NCBI RefSeq assembly: GCF_018402695.1
Contig: NZ_JAGYIM010000008.1
Location: 62,001 to 126,000, forward strand
Reading direction: 5' to 3'
DNA length: 64,000 bases
Source: Arsukibacterium sp.
Lineage (GTDB): Bacteria; Pseudomonadota; Gammaproteobacteria; Enterobacterales; Alteromonadaceae
Shown: in pieces, positions 1-10,324 of the stretch
How the letters are laid out: each line of letters begins with the position of its first letter
Numbering within the stretch: position 1 is the first letter of the stretch
The notes under the pieces: generated by a model
Told to the model about the DNA's origin: nothing
The model's input: only the letters and a program-made list of their open reading frames with translations
Database searches by the model: none
Program-made: the position numbers and the translations under genes

Positions 1-823
1 GATTCAGAACAGACAGGATAAACAAACCTTCGGTATTACAAAAATCGATCGCCTTAATTAAATCGGCTTGTTCCAGATGTAATAATTCCAGAACAAAAGG
101 GTCAACCAGCGTTTTAATGCTATAAAGATCCGGGTGCTGATTCGCTAACGCCAGTCGTACAGTAAGATAGCTGATTAATACATCAGGTTCTGAGCCATTA
201 AATTGGGTACTGTGTTGCCGGGCCAGCGGTTCGACAATACTATCGGGTAACTGCCACAGGTTTAACAGTTCGGCCCCACAAGCGGCATAGGTAAACCCCA
301 GAGTGGTTTGTTGCAGCTGCCAGGGCTTAATTTCATCAGTGTAGTTCTGACATTGAGCGGCACTCTCTGGTGCTTGTTGCATAACGACCAGTTCACCGAT
401 ATTGTGCAATAAACCAGCAACATATAACCGATCCGGCTGGCGCAGACCACAAAAATTAGCCAGGTATTTGCCAATCAGGGCCGCATTGATGCTTTGCTCC
501 CAAAACCGCTCCAAATCGATAGAGGACGAGCTGAACTTACTACAGGCCGAGCTGACAGCAATACTGACAACCAGATTATAAAGCTGGGTTTTACCAAGCA
601 CCAACAACGCCTTGCTAACCGATTCAACCTGATACGGCAACCGATAAACAGCACTATTGGCGAGCTTAAGTAATTTAGAGGTGAGAACCGGATCAAGTAA
701 GATGACCTCGGCGATGTCGTCCAGACTGGCAGTGTCCGATTCCATTAATTCTTTGACGCGGACATAGCTATCAGGAAAGGCAAATAATTCGACAGCATTT
801 TGCGCATATTGCAAGGCGTTCAT
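1..823 (-). CDS. HDOD domain protein, C-terminal part cut by window edge
   Basis: An open frame runs from an ATG at 823 to the left edge without a stop, giving at least 274 residues. The translation begins MNALQYAQNAVELFAFPDSY and contains the HDOD pattern: DPVLTSKLLKLANSA near residue 45, a central helix with VLGKTQLYNLVVSIAV, and VAGLLHNIGELVV near residue 130. HDOD proteins resemble HD-domain hydrolases but often lack catalytic metal ligands and serve as signalling scaffolds; this one keeps an isolated His in LLHNIGE rather than a clear HD pair. A GGAG lies upstream of the ATG. The gene is transcribed away from dps. Its partner and signal cannot be read from the sequence. The family call is confident, the role is unknown. 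Confidence 0.8.
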   Translation of the reverse strand, partial: MNALQYAQNAVELFAFPDSYVRVKELMESDTASLDDIAEVILLDPVLTSKLLKLANSAVYRLPYQVESVSKALLVLGKTQLYNLVVSIAVSSACSKFSSSSIDLERFWEQSINAALIGKYLANFCGLRQPDRLYVAGLLHNIGELVVMQQAPESAAQCQNYTDEIKPWQLQQTTLGFTYAACGAELLNLWQLPDSIVEPLARQHSTQFNGSEPDVLISYLTVRLALANQHPDLYSIKTLVDPFVLELLHLEQADLIKAIDFCNTEGLFILSVLN

Positions 824-977
824 CGGGAACATCTCCGGTTGGGTCTATCAGCACCAAAAGCATCTGACGCTTTTAAGTGTTACTGCTGGCGCTGATTTTA
901 CAAGTTTTTGCCGGAAAAACTTAGTACTTTTTGATGACAATAGCGTGAAAAGCACATTTCTGAATAATGCGTATAAA

Positions 978-1001
978 AAAGCAGCGCTATTGCGCTGCTT
1001 T
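978..1001 (-). terminator. Intrinsic terminator of dps
   Basis: A perfect 10-bp stem, AAAGCAGCGC/GCGCTGCTTT, with a 4-nt loop is followed on the minus strand by a T-run. It lies 25 bp beyond the dps stop. Confidence 0.8.
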
Positions 1002-1025
1002 AGGGGCCAAAACTCACGTTTCTTC

Positions 1026-1493
1026 TCAGGCAACCAGACTACGTAACATCCAGGCTGTCTTTTCATGTACAGTCATCCGTTGTGTCAGCAAATCGAGACT
1101 GACTTCATCAGACGCTTTATCGGCTACCGGCACGATAGAACGGGCTGTTTTTGCAATAGCTTCCTGCCCTTTAACCAGATCTTTAATCATCTCTTCGGCT
1201 GTCGGTATGCCATCCGCTTCTTTAATGCTGGTCAGTTTTGCAAATTCTTTGTATGAGCCGGGGGCAAATTCGCCCAACGCACGGATCCGCTCAGCAATGA
1301 CATCGACTGCTTCTGCTAACTCGACATACTGCGCTTCAAACAAGGTATGCAGCGTCTGAAACATCGGACCGGTGACATTCCAATGATAGTTATGTGTTTT
1401 CAGATAAAGGGTATAAGTGTCGGCGAGTAACACAGCCAGGCCTTCACATATCGCTTTACGTTCATTCTCTTCTATACCGATATTCACTTTCAT
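1026..1493 (-). CDS. dps: Dps family ferritin-like DNA-protection protein
   Basis: This 155-residue protein is a Dps-type miniferritin. The family stores iron in a dodecamer, uses H2O2 as oxidant and protects DNA under starvation or oxidative stress. The inter-subunit ferroxidase ligands are visible with family spacing: His37 in HWNVTG, His49, Glu53, Asp64 and Glu68 in DVIAERI. Glu53 stands where E. coli Dps has Asp. The protein lacks the long Lys/Arg-rich N-terminal tail of E. coli Dps, so DNA binding may be weak. The start has an AGGAGA Shine-Dalgarno about 7 nt upstream. It is monocistronic, with its own terminator. I see no full OxyR site upstream. Confidence 0.93.
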   Translation of the reverse strand: MKVNIGIEENERKAICEGLAVLLADTYTLYLKTHNYHWNVTGPMFQTLHTLFEAQYVELAEAVDVIAERIRALGEFAPGSYKEFAKLTSIKEADGIPTAEEMIKDLVKGQEAIAKTARSIVPVADKASDEVSLDLLTQRMTVHEKTAWMLRSLVA

Positions 1494-1531
1494 ATTGCCG
1501 TCTCCTAATTTTTAATTTAGCTACTAACAAA

Positions 1532-1540
1532 ACTATAGCA
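1532..1540 (-). promoter_or_regulatory. Candidate extended -10 promoter of dps
   Basis: The minus strand reads TGCTATAGT, an extended -10 (TGnTATAGT), about 40 bp before the dps ATG. No convincing -35 hexamer is seen, which would fit an extended -10 or stationary-phase sigma promoter. Confidence 0.4.
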
Positions 1541-1628
1541 TGGCATAAATTCATGGTTTGCCTGTTTTGCGTTTGCGCCAGAAACATAGTGTGATAACAG
1601 TGACATGGGGGCATTGTAGAAAAAAACA

Positions 1629-1655
1629 AGCCGGTAACTCAACGAGTTACCGGCT
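1629..1655 (-). terminator. Intrinsic terminator of ybiT
   Basis: A perfect 12-bp stem, AGCCGGTAACTC/GAGTTACCGGCT, with a 3-nt loop is followed by a T-rich tract on the minus strand. It lies downstream of the ABC-F gene. Confidence 0.85.
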
Positions 1656-1696
1656 GTATATTAAAATTGCGATATCACATGCGGATATTGCGGTTG

Positions 1697-3286
1697 TTAG
1701 CTGGCCTGGGCAACCAGGTATTCTTCGTAAGTACCGACAAAGTTACGTACGTCCTGGCCGGTTATTTCGATGATCCGACTGGCCAGTGATGAGACAAATT
1801 CGCGATCATGACTGACAAAAATCAGTGTACCTTTATAATGCTCCAATGCCATGTTTAATGATTCAATCGATTCCATATCAAGGTGGTTAGTCGGCTCATC
1901 CATTACCAGAATATTTGGCCGCTGTAGCATCAGCTTACCAAACAACATTCTGCCCTTTTCCCCGCCCGATAATACCTTAACCGATTTTTTAATTTCATCC
2001 TGGGAAAATAATAACCGGCCCAAGATACCCCGGATGGCTTGCTCGTCATCTGACGGTTGTTTCCACTGGCTCATCCAGTCAAATAAGCTCATTGGCTCAG
2101 CAAATTCATGGGCATGATCCTGCGCATAGTAGCCAATCTTAGCATTTTCTGACCATTTAACGCTGCCGGACTCCGGGGTTAAGTCGCCTATCAGACATTT
2201 TAATAAGGTCGATTTGCCAATACCGTTAGCCCCTAAAATCGCTACTTTCTCGCCTACTTCAATGGTCATATTGAGGTTTTTCAGCAGCTGTAACTCAGCG
2301 AAGCTTTTATTCAGACCGTCCACTTCAAGCGCTAAGCGGTAAAGCTGCTTTTGCTGCTCAAAGCGAATAAACGGATTAACCCGGCTGGATGCTTTAACTT
2401 CTTCCAGCTGAATTTTATCGATTTGCTTCGCTCGAGACGTCGCTTGCTTTGCTTTAGATGCATTAGCTGAGAAGCGGCTGACAAAGGTCTGCAATTCAGC
2501 AATTTGCGCTTTTTTCTTGGCATTGTCAGAAAGCAGTCGTTCACGGGCCTGAGTGGCGGCAAACATATATTCGTCATAATTACCCGGATAAAGGCGCAAC
2601 TCACCGTAATCCAGATCAGCCATATGGGTACAGACGCTGTTCAGGAAATGGCGGTCATGCGAAATAATCACCATGGTGCTGTTGCGCTCAGCCAGTACAT
2701 TTTCCAGCCAGCGAATAGTATTAATATCCAGGTTATTGGTCGGTTCGTCCAACAGCATAATTTCCGGATCGGCAAATAATACCTGAGCCAGTAACACTCG
2801 TAGTTTAAAGCCTGGGGCAATTGCCGACATCGGCCCGAAATGTTGCTCAACTGGAATACCAACACCAATCAAAAGCTCACCGGCGCGTGACTCAGCGGTG
2901 TAACCGTCCATTTCACCAAATGCGACTTCTAAGTCGGCGACTTTCATGCCGTCTTCTTCGCTCATTTCGCTACTGGCATAAATACGATCCCGCTCTTCTT
3001 TTACCGCCCACAATTCCGCGTGTCCCATAATCACGGTATCAATGACAGAATATTGCTCGAATGCAAATTGATCCTGATGCAGTTTTGCCACCCTATGGTT
3101 AGGTTCAACTGAGACATTACCGGCGGTTGGCTCCAGCTCTTTGCTGAGAATTTTCATAAAAGTCGATTTACCGCAGCCATTGGCTCCGATCAGACCATAT
3201 CGATTACCGTCACCGAATTTGATGGAAATGTTTTCGAACAACGGCTTGGCACCGAATTGCATTGTAATATTGGCAGTTGAGATCAC
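1697..3286 (-). CDS. ybiT: ABC-F family ATPase, YbiT type
   Basis: This is a soluble tandem ABC ATPase of the ABC-F group, proteins that bind the ribosomal E site and adjust translation; they have no membrane domain. The first Walker [10 protein letters not shown] is at about residues 34-42, followed by a Walker B with [11 protein letters not shown] charged linker about 80 residues long follows, then the second Walker [10 protein letters not shown], signature LSGGEKGR and Walker [12 protein letters not shown] chose the GTG at 3286, giving 529 residues, because E. coli YbiT begins at the equivalent position just before the NxTMQFG motif and a GGA lies about 8 nt upstream. The frame stays open further upstream to 3370 but that extension looks non-coding. 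It is a single-gene unit. Confidence 0.9.
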   Translation of the reverse strand: MISTANITMQFGAKPLFENISIKFGDGNRYGLIGANGCGKSTFMKILSKELEPTAGNVSVEPNHRVAKLHQDQFAFEQYSVIDTVIMGHAELWAVKEERDRIYASSEMSEEDGMKVADLEVAFGEMDGYTAESRAGELLIGVGIPVEQHFGPMSAIAPGFKLRVLLAQVLFADPEIMLLDEPTNNLDINTIRWLENVLAERNSTMVIISHDRHFLNSVCTHMADLDYGELRLYPGNYDEYMFAATQARERLLSDNAKKKAQIAELQTFVSRFSANASKAKQATSRAKQIDKIQLEEVKASSRVNPFIRFEQQKQLYRLALEVDGLNKSFAELQLLKNLNMTIEVGEKVAILGANGIGKSTLLKCLIGDLTPESGSVKWSENAKIGYYAQDHAHEFAEPMSLFDWMSQWKQPSDDEQAIRGILGRLLFSQDEIKKSVKVLSGGEKGRMLFGKLMLQRPNILVMDEPTNHLDMESIESLNMALEHYKGTLIFVSHDREFVSSLASRIIEITGQDVRNFVGTYEEYLVAQAS

Positions 3287-3356
3287 TAAAAGGTCCGCTA
3301 CAGGTTGTACTGGATGAAAAAGGTGCGCCACTATACGCGCTTTGTGCTGCAAATTC

Positions 3357-3383
3357 AAAAAAACCGGCATAGCAGCCGGCTTT
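3357..3383 (-). terminator. Intrinsic terminator of the zwf-eda operon
   Basis: On the minus strand AAAGCCGGC pairs with GCCGGTTTT (one G-U) across a 6-nt loop and is followed by a T-run, about 30 bp after the eda stop. It overlaps the region just upstream of ybiT. Confidence 0.7.
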
Positions 3384-3412
3384 GTTTGTTGGTTCTGGTA
3401 AGCGGGTTGTCG

Positions 3413-4066
3413 TTAACCCGCTTGTGCCGCCACAGCAACCGCAGTGCGGGTTAATTCAGTTATTTTTGGCCAGTCTTTGTCGCTGACAGCCTGATCAGGT
3501 ACTATCCAGGAACCGCCAACACAGCTAACATTTGGCAGGGCCAGATACTCCAGATAATTCTTCTCGTTGATACCACCGGTAGGGCAAAACCGAATATCCG
3601 AAAATGGGCCATGAATTGATTTTAAGGTTTTTACTCCGCCTGCGGCTTCTGCAGGGAAAAACTTAAAATGGGTATAGCCGAGGCCGGTACCTTCCATCAA
3701 CTCGGAAATACTGGCGATGCCCGGAATAAGTGGAATGACCGAGTCTTTCCCGGCCTGTAGCAATTCACGGGTAAGCCCCGGACTAATTGCAAACTTCGCA
3801 CCAGCAGCGATCACCTGTTCTAGTTGGGACGCCGTAGTCACGGTGCCGGCGCCAACTATGGCTTCCGGTACCTGCTGTGCCAGCAACTTAATAGCGTCAA
3901 GTGCAACCGGGGTGCGTAACGTGATTTCAAGCACCCGGATCCCGCCCGCCAGCAAGGCTCTGGCCATTGGCACCGCGTCAGCCAGATCTTTAATTACAAT
4001 AACCGGAACTACTGCACCCTGTGCAAATAATTCAGCAGGTTGGAGCTGCCAATTTTCAAATGCCAT
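3413..4066 (-). CDS. eda: KDPG aldolase (2-keto-3-deoxy-6-phosphogluconate aldolase)
   Basis: This cytoplasmic class I aldolase cleaves KDPG to pyruvate and glyceraldehyde-3-phosphate, the last step of the Entner-Doudoroff pathway. It has 217 residues, the usual length. The Schiff-base lysine is Lys135 in the FKFFPAE motif, and the active-site Glu47 and Arg51 lie in LEITLRT. Phosphate-binding GGIN and CVGGSW segments are present near the C-terminus. It is the last gene of the minus-strand operon, starts 3 nt after the glk stop and is followed by a terminator. Translation is probably coupled to glk. Confidence 0.96.
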   Translation of the reverse strand: MAFENWQLQPAELFAQGAVVPVIVIKDLADAVPMARALLAGGIRVLEITLRTPVALDAIKLLAQQVPEAIVGAGTVTTASQLEQVIAAGAKFAISPGLTRELLQAGKDSVIPLIPGIASISELMEGTGLGYTHFKFFPAEAAGGVKTLKSIHGPFSDIRFCPTGGINEKNYLEYLALPNVSCVGGSWIVPDQAVSDKDWPKITELTRTAVAVAAQAG

Positions 4067-4069
4067 ACA

Positions 4070-5041
4070 TTAACTCGCCAAAGATTGTTTTAAGTAAACT
4101 GCTGCGCCAAGTAACCCTGGCTGGGGTGCAGTCACGATATAAGTGGCGATCTGGCGATTAAACGCGCTAAACCGACCTTTTGCTTCAAAACGGGTTCTGA
4201 AATCACTTGCAGCCATCAGCGGCAATAATTTAGGCGTTATGCCACCAGCGACGTAAACGCCGCCAAAAGTACTGAGCGTAAGGGCTAAATCACCGGCAAC
4301 ACTGCCTAAACTGGCGAAAAACTGGGCAACAGTGGCGCTGGCAAGTTCGGATTTACCAGACAGTGCCAAATTACCAATCTCCCCTGCTGCCAGCGGAGCA
4401 ACATCTAAACGACGGTACAATGCTAACGCCCGGTATATTGCCTCAAGACCCGGACCTGATAACAACCGCTCTGGTGAAACATGGCCATAGTCTTTACTCA
4501 GCACTTGCTGAATAAACCATTCTTGTTCGGTTTGTGCCGCCCAGTCGATGTGACCACCTTCGCCTGGCAATGGAATAAACTTATTGTCGACGTTAATTAA
4601 ATGTGCCACTCCCAGGCCGGTACCTGCACCCAGCACTGCCATTGGCTGTGAATGCCGTGCGCTACCCTGGCCTATCTGAACTTTGTCATCGGCGGTAAGT
4701 GCCGGAAGACACATTGCTACTGCGGTAAAATCGTTCATCACCAGCAACCGTGCTAACCCCAACTGACGTTGCATCGCACTGACTGAAAAATGCCAGTGAA
4801 AATTAGTCATGCTGACATCATCACCGGTTACCGGACAGGCAATGGCAATGGCTACATGCTTTAATGCAGTCAGTTGCTGTTCTTGCTGGTAATGTTGTAA
4901 CGCATCGGCCAGGCTGGCGAACGTTGCACAGGGATATACCGCCACATGATCCAACGCCAGGGTCGTCAAGTTGACCCGACTGAAACGGGCGTTGGTACCA
5001 CCAATATCTGCTACTATGGCGTAGTCTACCGGGTTAGCCAT
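4070..5041 (-). CDS. glk: Glucokinase (ROK-independent Glk family)
   Basis: Glucokinase phosphorylates free glucose with ATP to glucose-6-phosphate, feeding the Zwf/Edd route encoded by the same operon. From the ATG at 5041 it is 323 residues, close to E. coli Glk. The phosphate motif DIGGTNAR is at residues 12-19. The catalytic Asp is in VMNDFTAVA, followed by GAGTGLGVA and the GEGGH sugar-binding loop. I prefer this start because GAGGAG lies about 6 nt upstream; an in-frame upstream extension lacks family similarity. The ATG overlaps the edd stop by 8 nt (ATGGCTAA), a sign of translational coupling. Its presence implies intake of unphosphorylated glucose. Confidence 0.94.
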   Translation of the reverse strand: MANPVDYAIVADIGGTNARFSRVNLTTLALDHVAVYPCATFASLADALQHYQQEQQLTALKHVAIAIACPVTGDDVSMTNFHWHFSVSAMQRQLGLARLLVMNDFTAVAMCLPALTADDKVQIGQGSARHSQPMAVLGAGTGLGVAHLINVDNKFIPLPGEGGHIDWAAQTEQEWFIQQVLSKDYGHVSPERLLSGPGLEAIYRALALYRRLDVAPLAAGEIGNLALSGKSELASATVAQFFASLGSVAGDLALTLSTFGGVYVAGGITPKLLPLMAASDFRTRFEAKGRFSAFNRQIATYIVTAPQPGLLGAAVYLKQSLAS

Positions 5042-6866
5042 GCAGGTGCTCCTCAGTAACGAACAAACTGCAGGCTCCTTGCTCGGCCCCACTTAGCTGG
5101 GCCCGCATTGCGCCAAACATTTCCCGGCCCATGCCATAAAAGTTGTGGCTTAAATCACTTTGCGCCGCTTCTCTTGCATTAAACTCAGCTTCATCAACCA
5201 GCACTTCCAACTTACCGCTGTTGCCGTCAACCAACATCATATCACCGGTTTTAATCCGGCCAATTGCACCGCCATCAACGGCTTCCGGGGTGACATGAAT
5301 TGCCGCTGGAACCTTGCCTGATGCGCCTGACATCCGGCCATCGGTGACCAGTGCAACTTTAAAACCTTTGTCCTGCAGCACACCCAGCGGTGGCGTCAGT
5401 TTATGCAATTCCGGCATACCACAGGCTTTCGGCCCCTGGAACCTGACTACCACAATACAATCTTTATTTAGCTCACCGGCTTTAAATGCCGCATCCAGCT
5501 CATGCTGACTATGAAAAACCACAGCCGGCGCCTTGATAACTTCGGTGCCATCACGTAACGCGGAGGTTTTAAGAATAGCCCGCCCAATATTGCCCGACAG
5601 CACTTCCAAACCACCATGACTTTTAAATGGCTTGGCGACTGTCGCCAGTACTTCAGGGTCCAGTGAATGCTCGGGTGCATCAACCCAGTGCAGTTTGCCG
5701 TCTTTTAACAACGGTTGCTGGGTATAGCGCCGCAGGCCTGGGCCGGCGATAGTTTGCACATCTTCGTGCAGTAAGCCGGCGTCAAGTAACTCACGGATCA
5801 GCAGTGCCATACCACCAGCATGCTGAAAATGGTTAATATCAGCCTGGCCATTAGGATAAATCCGGGTTAATAACGGTGTCGCTGCAGACAATTCGGCAAA
5901 GTCGTCCCAGTTGACAATAAAACCAGCTGCCCTTGCTACGGCAACCAAATGCATTGTGTGGTTGGTAGAACCACCGGTTGCCAGCAAGCCGACAATACCG
6001 TTAACAATGGCTTTTGCATCAACCAGCTTGCCGATTGGTAAATAATTGTCACCCAGCTGAGTTAAACGGGTTACCTGACGAGCGGCAGCTTTAGTGAGTT
6101 CGTCCCGTAAGGCACTGCCCGGGTTAACAAATGAGGAGCCTGGCAAATGCAGCCCCATCATTTCTACTACTAACTGATTAGAGTTAGCTGTACCGTAAAA
6201 CGTACAGGTGCCGGCTGAGTGATAAGATGCCGACTCTGCTTCCAGCAATTCTTCTTTACCGACTTTACCCTCAGCAAATAACTGACGTACCCGGGCTTTT
6301 TCTTTGTTGGGAATACCTGAAGGCATAGGGCCGGCCGGCACAAAAACGAATGGCAAATGACCAAAGCTTAATGCGGCCATCAATAAGCCCGGGACTATTT
6401 TGTCACAAATACCCAGCATCAGGCCGCCATCAAACATATTATGCGATAAGCCAACTGCAGCTGACATCGCGATAATATCGCGGCTAAGCAAGCTTAACTC
6501 CATGCCAGGCTGGCCCTGAGTAACGCCGTCACACATAGCAGGCACACCGCCGGCAAACTGCGCCACACTACCCACCTCGTTTACTGCCTGTTTAATGATT
6601 TCCGGATAGGTTTCATAGGGCTGGTGGGCAGATAACATATCGTTATACGAGGAGACAATGCCGATATTGGCTTTGGTCAGACTACGTAAATCTGCTTTAT
6701 CCTGTTTATTACAGGCGGCAAAACCATGGGCCAGGTTACCGCAACTCAGCACGCCTCGATGCGGTCCGGACTGGCCGGCTTCATCAATACGCGCCAGATA
6801 AATAGCCCGGCTTTTAGCACTGCGGGCAATAATGCGGTCGGTTACCCGTTGAATAACAGGATTCAT
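5034..6866 (-). CDS. edd: 6-phosphogluconate dehydratase
   Basis: Edd dehydrates 6-phosphogluconate to KDPG and is the signature enzyme of the Entner-Doudoroff pathway. The protein is 610 residues, of normal length for the IlvD/Edd family. The [4Fe-4S]-associated cysteines Cys154 (in GICDKIVPG) and Cys221 (in [12 protein letters not shown]) match the positions known for the Zymomonas enzyme. The C-terminal [13 protein letters not shown] motif is also present. It sits between pgl, 10 nt upstream, and glk, which overlaps it by 8 nt. The oxygen-labile cluster would make this step sensitive to oxidative stress. Confidence 0.97.
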   Translation of the reverse strand: MNPVIQRVTDRIIARSAKSRAIYLARIDEAGQSGPHRGVLSCGNLAHGFAACNKQDKADLRSLTKANIGIVSSYNDMLSAHQPYETYPEIIKQAVNEVGSVAQFAGGVPAMCDGVTQGQPGMELSLLSRDIIAMSAAVGLSHNMFDGGLMLGICDKIVPGLLMAALSFGHLPFVFVPAGPMPSGIPNKEKARVRQLFAEGKVGKEELLEAESASYHSAGTCTFYGTANSNQLVVEMMGLHLPGSSFVNPGSALRDELTKAAARQVTRLTQLGDNYLPIGKLVDAKAIVNGIVGLLATGGSTNHTMHLVAVARAAGFIVNWDDFAELSAATPLLTRIYPNGQADINHFQHAGGMALLIRELLDAGLLHEDVQTIAGPGLRRYTQQPLLKDGKLHWVDAPEHSLDPEVLATVAKPFKSHGGLEVLSGNIGRAILKTSALRDGTEVIKAPAVVFHSQHELDAAFKAGELNKDCIVVVRFQGPKACGMPELHKLTPPLGVLQDKGFKVALVTDGRMSGASGKVPAAIHVTPEAVDGGAIGRIKTGDMMLVDGNSGKLEVLVDEAEFNAREAAQSDLSHNFYGMGREMFGAMRAQLSGAEQGACSLFVTEEHLHG

Positions 6867-6876
6867 AACACTTCCT

Positions 6877-7566
6877 CTAATTAGCTGCGTACATTACAGC
6901 CACATCAACATCTGGCTGCTGCAGCACAGCCCTGATTGGCATACTGGTGACATCGGTATCAGCCTGCGCTTTATTCAGCACCGCAAGCTTACTCTGACCA
7001 ACCAGATGAATAAATAATTGCCGGGTATTGAGTAACCTGGGCAAACTAAGCGATATCCGCTGGTGAGGTGCAGTAGTGGGATTAACAGCCAACACGGCTG
7101 GTGCATCTGCCGCAAGACCTGCACTAAGTTCAGTGCTACATGGAAAAAACGATGCGGTATGACCGTCTTCACCCATGCCCAGAATGACGGCATCAAACGC
7201 CGGTAACTTGGCTATTCGTGGCAAAACGGTGGCAACCGCATCTTCGGCTGTCGCCGCTGGCGCATACAAGCTGATAAACTCCGCCCCTGCTGCCTTGCCT
7301 TTTACCAAGTTGGCTTTCACCAGTCGCTCGTTGCTATCGGCAGTATCAACCGGCACAAAACGCTCATCTGCTAGTAAAATGGTTACGTCTTGCCATGCTA
7401 AATCAGTTTCAGATAACGCATTAAACAGCGCTGTGGGTGTTCTGCCACCAGATACAACTAAATAAGCCCGGCCACGCTGGGCAATGGCTTCATTTAGCAG
7501 CATAACCAATCGATTGGCAAAATCTGTATTTAACGCGTTGCTATCGGAGTATTGATGAAGTTGCAT
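6877..7566 (-). CDS. pgl: 6-phosphogluconolactonase (DevB/SOL type)
   Basis: This enzyme hydrolyses 6-phosphogluconolactone to 6-phosphogluconate, the step between Zwf and Edd. It has 229 residues and the family motifs: SGGRTP near residue 40, the LADERFVP motif, and [13 protein letters not shown] in the C-terminal half. It belongs to the NagB-fold SOL family rather than the E. coli YbhE propeller type. It lies 20 nt after zwf and 10 nt before edd within the operon. The Shine-Dalgarno is weak (AGG about 12 nt upstream), which may mean it depends on coupling to zwf translation. Confidence 0.94.
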   Translation of the reverse strand: MQLHQYSDSNALNTDFANRLVMLLNEAIAQRGRAYLVVSGGRTPTALFNALSETDLAWQDVTILLADERFVPVDTADSNERLVKANLVKGKAAGAEFISLYAPAATAEDAVATVLPRIAKLPAFDAVILGMGEDGHTASFFPCSTELSAGLAADAPAVLAVNPTTAPHQRISLSLPRLLNTRQLFIHLVGQSKLAVLNKAQADTDVTSMPIRAVLQQPDVDVAVMYAAN

Positions 7567-7586
7567 TTTTTATTCGCCTAATCCGT

Positions 7587-9068
7587 TTATTCGTCCCAGT
7601 TGCGCTCGTCACGTGCCAGCATTGAAATAGAAGCAACCGGCCCCCAGGTCCCTGCCTGGTAGGTTTTGGCAGGTTCATTATTGTTCTTCCAGGCATTCAG
7701 AATACCATCAACCCACTGCCAGGCTTGCTCTACTTCGTCACGACGGACAAATAAATACTGATTACCCAGCATAGCTTCCAGCAACAGCCGCTCGTAAGCA
7801 TCCGCTATGCGTTGTGATTTAAAGGTTTCGTCAAAACTTAAGTCTAACTTGCTTTGTTGCAGGCGCATATGCTCGCCAAGACCCGGTATTTTATTCATGA
7901 CCTGCACCTCTACCCCCTCATCGGGTTGCAAGCGAATAATCAATTTATTTGCGGGCAGCTCATTGTAGGTTTCATGAAAAATATTATGCGGTTGTGGCTT
8001 AAAACAAATGACCACTTCACTGTGTTTTTTCGGCATCCGTTTACCAGTGCGCAAGTAAAACGGTACACCAGCCCAGCGCCAGTTATCTATATCAACTTTA
8101 ATCGCAACAAAGGTTTCAGTCCGACTACCCGAACGGGCACCATCTTCTTCCAGATAACCGGGTACCTGTTTACCACTAACAAAACCGCTGGCATACTGCC
8201 CCCTGACGGTCTTTTCCTGAACATTACTACTGTCGATGCGCCGTAATGCTTTAAGTACTTTTAATTTTTCATCCCGAATACTGTCGGCGTCGAGCCTGGC
8301 GGGCGGCTCCATCGCAATTAATGACAATACTTGTAATAAGTGGTTTTGCACCATATCACGCATCTGGCCGGCGTCATCGTAGTAACTCCAGCGGCCTTCC
8401 ACGCCGACTTCTTCAGCGACAGTAATTTGTACATGGTCGATTGCATTATGATCCCAGTTAGACGCAAAAATCGCATTGGCAAACCGCAGTGCTAATAAAT
8501 TAAGCACGGTTTCTTTACCCAGGTAATGGTCTATCCGGTAAATCTGGCATTCTTTAAAGTGCTCAGCGACCTGATCATTGATAACAATTGAAGACGCTAA
8601 ATCATGTCCAATCGGCTTTTCAAGCACTACCCTGGACGGTTCAGCCGCTAAACCCGCTGCAGCCAGACCTTTACACAGATCACCAAACAAGGCCGGGGGG
8701 GTGGCAAAGTAGCTAACAGGCGTGCGTTTGCTGGCATCTACCAGTTTACCTAATTTTTTATAATCACTGGTTTGGGTCAAATCGAGTTGTACATACAACA
8801 GTTTCGCAGCCAGTTGTTGCCAGACTGTCTCATCCAACGTTTCCTTCTTTAAAAAGGTTGTCAGATTAGTTTTCACCATATCAAGGTAGCCACTGTTATC
8901 CATCGCATCACGGGCGACCCCGATAATCCGCGAATCTGCCGCCAGCAGGCCAGCTTTCTCTAACTGGTATAACGCCGGTAGTAACTTGCGCCGCGCCAGG
9001 TCACCTTTTGTACCGAATAAGATCAAATCACAGGCGTTATTCTGGGCATTCTGTGCTGTTGTTGTCAT
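7587..9068 (-). CDS. zwf: Glucose-6-phosphate 1-dehydrogenase
   Basis: Zwf oxidises glucose-6-phosphate to 6-phosphogluconolactone with NAD(P)+, the entry reaction of both the ED and oxidative pentose-phosphate routes. From the ATG at 9068 it is 493 residues, close to E. coli (491). The nucleotide-binding motif is GTKGDLA (residues 19-25), a variant of the usual GxSGDLA, and the substrate signature RIDHYLGKE is at 178-186. AAGGGTC precedes the ATG by about 6 nt; an upstream in-frame TTG at 9083 lies before that site and is unlikely. It is first in the zwf-pgl-edd-glk-eda operon and has a HexR palindrome in its leader region. Confidence 0.96.
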   Translation of the reverse strand: MTTTAQNAQNNACDLILFGTKGDLARRKLLPALYQLEKAGLLAADSRIIGVARDAMDNSGYLDMVKTNLTTFLKKETLDETVWQQLAAKLLYVQLDLTQTSDYKKLGKLVDASKRTPVSYFATPPALFGDLCKGLAAAGLAAEPSRVVLEKPIGHDLASSIVINDQVAEHFKECQIYRIDHYLGKETVLNLLALRFANAIFASNWDHNAIDHVQITVAEEVGVEGRWSYYDDAGQMRDMVQNHLLQVLSLIAMEPPARLDADSIRDEKLKVLKALRRIDSSNVQEKTVRGQYASGFVSGKQVPGYLEEDGARSGSRTETFVAIKVDIDNWRWAGVPFYLRTGKRMPKKHSEVVICFKPQPHNIFHETYNELPANKLIIRLQPDEGVEVQVMNKIPGLGEHMRLQQSKLDLSFDETFKSQRIADAYERLLLEAMLGNQYLFVRRDEVEQAWQWVDGILNAWKNNNEPAKTYQAGTWGPVASISMLARDERNWDE

Positions 9069-9150
9069 ATCTGACCCTTGCAATAATACGTAATTTTACA
9101 ACACTTAAGGCATACTACCGCGCTGAAATTGCAGTGTAAACCCAATTTTC

Positions 9151-9165
9151 TGTAATTTAATTACA
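9151..9165. promoter_or_regulatory. HexR operator between zwf and hexR
   Basis: TGTAATTTAATTACA is a near-perfect palindrome matching the HexR consensus TGTAATnnnATTACA known from proteobacterial regulons. It lies 82 bp before the zwf ATG and 163 bp before the hexR ATG. Known HexR biology predicts repression of the operon relieved by KDPG. Confidence 0.85.
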
Positions 9166-9209
9166 TAATAACTTATATTTTGACTAATCTTACATATTAA
9201 GGCAGCCTT

Positions 9210-9224
9210 AGCAATGCAATTACA
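9210..9224. promoter_or_regulatory. Possible second, degenerate HexR site
   Basis: AGCAATGCAATTACA keeps the right half-site ATTACA and part of the left half. It is 44 bp from the stronger site and nearer to hexR, so it could serve autoregulation. The match is weak. Confidence 0.3.
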
Positions 9225-9328
9225 GTTTTGTGGTAAATTTAATACTGTTTTGTCTGTTGCGTTGGTGTATAACCAAAGCAACAACAAGTCTTGCCACCAT
9301 AACATTTTAAAAGATCAGGAATTAGCGG

Positions 9329-10186
9329 ATGAACGTACTGGAAAAAATCGTAAGTAGTGTTACCAGCTTCAGCAAGTCTGAGCGCAAGGTTGCCGATGTT
9401 ATTCTGGCTAATCCACAGATTACTATCCACAGTAGTATAGCAGCCCTGGCCAAAATGGCCGATGTCAGCGAGCCTACTGTTAACCGGTTCTGCCGCCGCC
9501 TTGATACCAAAGGCTTTCCTGATTTCAAACTGCATTTAGCGCAAAGCCTTGCCAACGGTACCCCTTATGTTAACCGGCATGTAGAAGAGGAGGATGGCCC
9601 TGAGGCCTACACCGCTAAGATTTTCGAGTCGACCATGGCTGCGTTAGATACAGCAAGGCAAAGGGTTGATATTAACACTATTAACCGGGCAGTTGATGTG
9701 CTGACTCAGGCAAAAAAAATCTCATTTTTTGGTTTGGGGGCCTCCGCTTCAGTAGCGCATGATGCCCAGAATAAGTTTTTCCGTTTTAATGTACCTGTGG
9801 TGTGTTTTGACGACATTGTAATGCAACGCATGTCGGCAATTAACAGTTCAGACGGGGATGTCGTGGTATGTATCAGCCATACCGGCCGCACGAAAAACCT
9901 CTGTGACATTGCAGCCATTGCCCGGGAAAACGATGCTACAGTAATCGGAATTACCGCGTATGACAGCCCCTTAGCCCGGGAGTGTACCCTGGTATTGTCA
10001 CTGGATGTGCCGGAAGACACCGATATGTATATGCCAATGGCTTCGCGGGTTGCCCAACTGGTATTGATTGATATTCTGGCCACCGGTTTTACTTTACGAC
10101 GTGGCAGTAAATTCAGGGAAAACCTGAAAAAAGTGAAAGACAGTCTGCGCGGATCACGCTTTGAAAAGAAAGACTTTGCCAACTAA
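9329..10186 (+). CDS. hexR: HexR, RpiR-family transcriptional regulator of glucose catabolism
   Basis: The protein is 285 residues long, with an N-terminal RpiR-type helix-turn-helix (about 1-77, with SEPTVNRFCRRL as recognition region) and a C-terminal SIS sugar-isomerase-fold domain (about 120-260). In the SIS domain Ser139 (in GLGASAS) and Ser183 (in ISHTGRT) correspond by spacing to the two serines reported to contact the KDPG effector in the Pseudomonas putida homologue. It is divergent from zwf and has pykA downstream, with HexR palindromes before both. That fits the known role as KDPG-responsive repressor of ED genes and regulator of lower glycolysis. An AGGA lies upstream of the ATG. 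Confidence 0.93.
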   Translation: MNVLEKIVSSVTSFSKSERKVADVILANPQITIHSSIAALAKMADVSEPTVNRFCRRLDTKGFPDFKLHLAQSLANGTPYVNRHVEEEDGPEAYTAKIFESTMAALDTARQRVDINTINRAVDVLTQAKKISFFGLGASASVAHDAQNKFFRFNVPVVCFDDIVMQRMSAINSSDGDVVVCISHTGRTKNLCDIAAIARENDATVIGITAYDSPLARECTLVLSLDVPEDTDMYMPMASRVAQLVLIDILATGFTLRRGSKFRENLKKVKDSLRGSRFEKKDFAN

Positions 10187-10261
10187 GTTGCCGTCTAGAA
10201 CCATAATCAGGTTGGGCAACTGCACCAACCTGTCGCTTTTAATTCTATTGCCGCTGTATTC

Positions 10262-10276
10262 TGTAATAAAATTACA
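10262..10276. promoter_or_regulatory. HexR operator upstream of pykA
   Basis: TGTAATAAAATTACA matches the HexR palindrome as well as the zwf site does. It lies 48 bp before the pykA ATG, close to where the promoter should be. Confidence 0.85.
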
Positions 10277-10324
10277 TTACACTTAAAGTCTTGTAAGATC
10301 CGCGTTCAACAGCAGGAGCATCTG

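Noticed and set aside
9706-10182. Minus-strand open frame of 158 codons within hexR
   Set aside because: It is antisense to a clear HTH-SIS protein and its translation resembles no protein; a shadow of hexR codon use.
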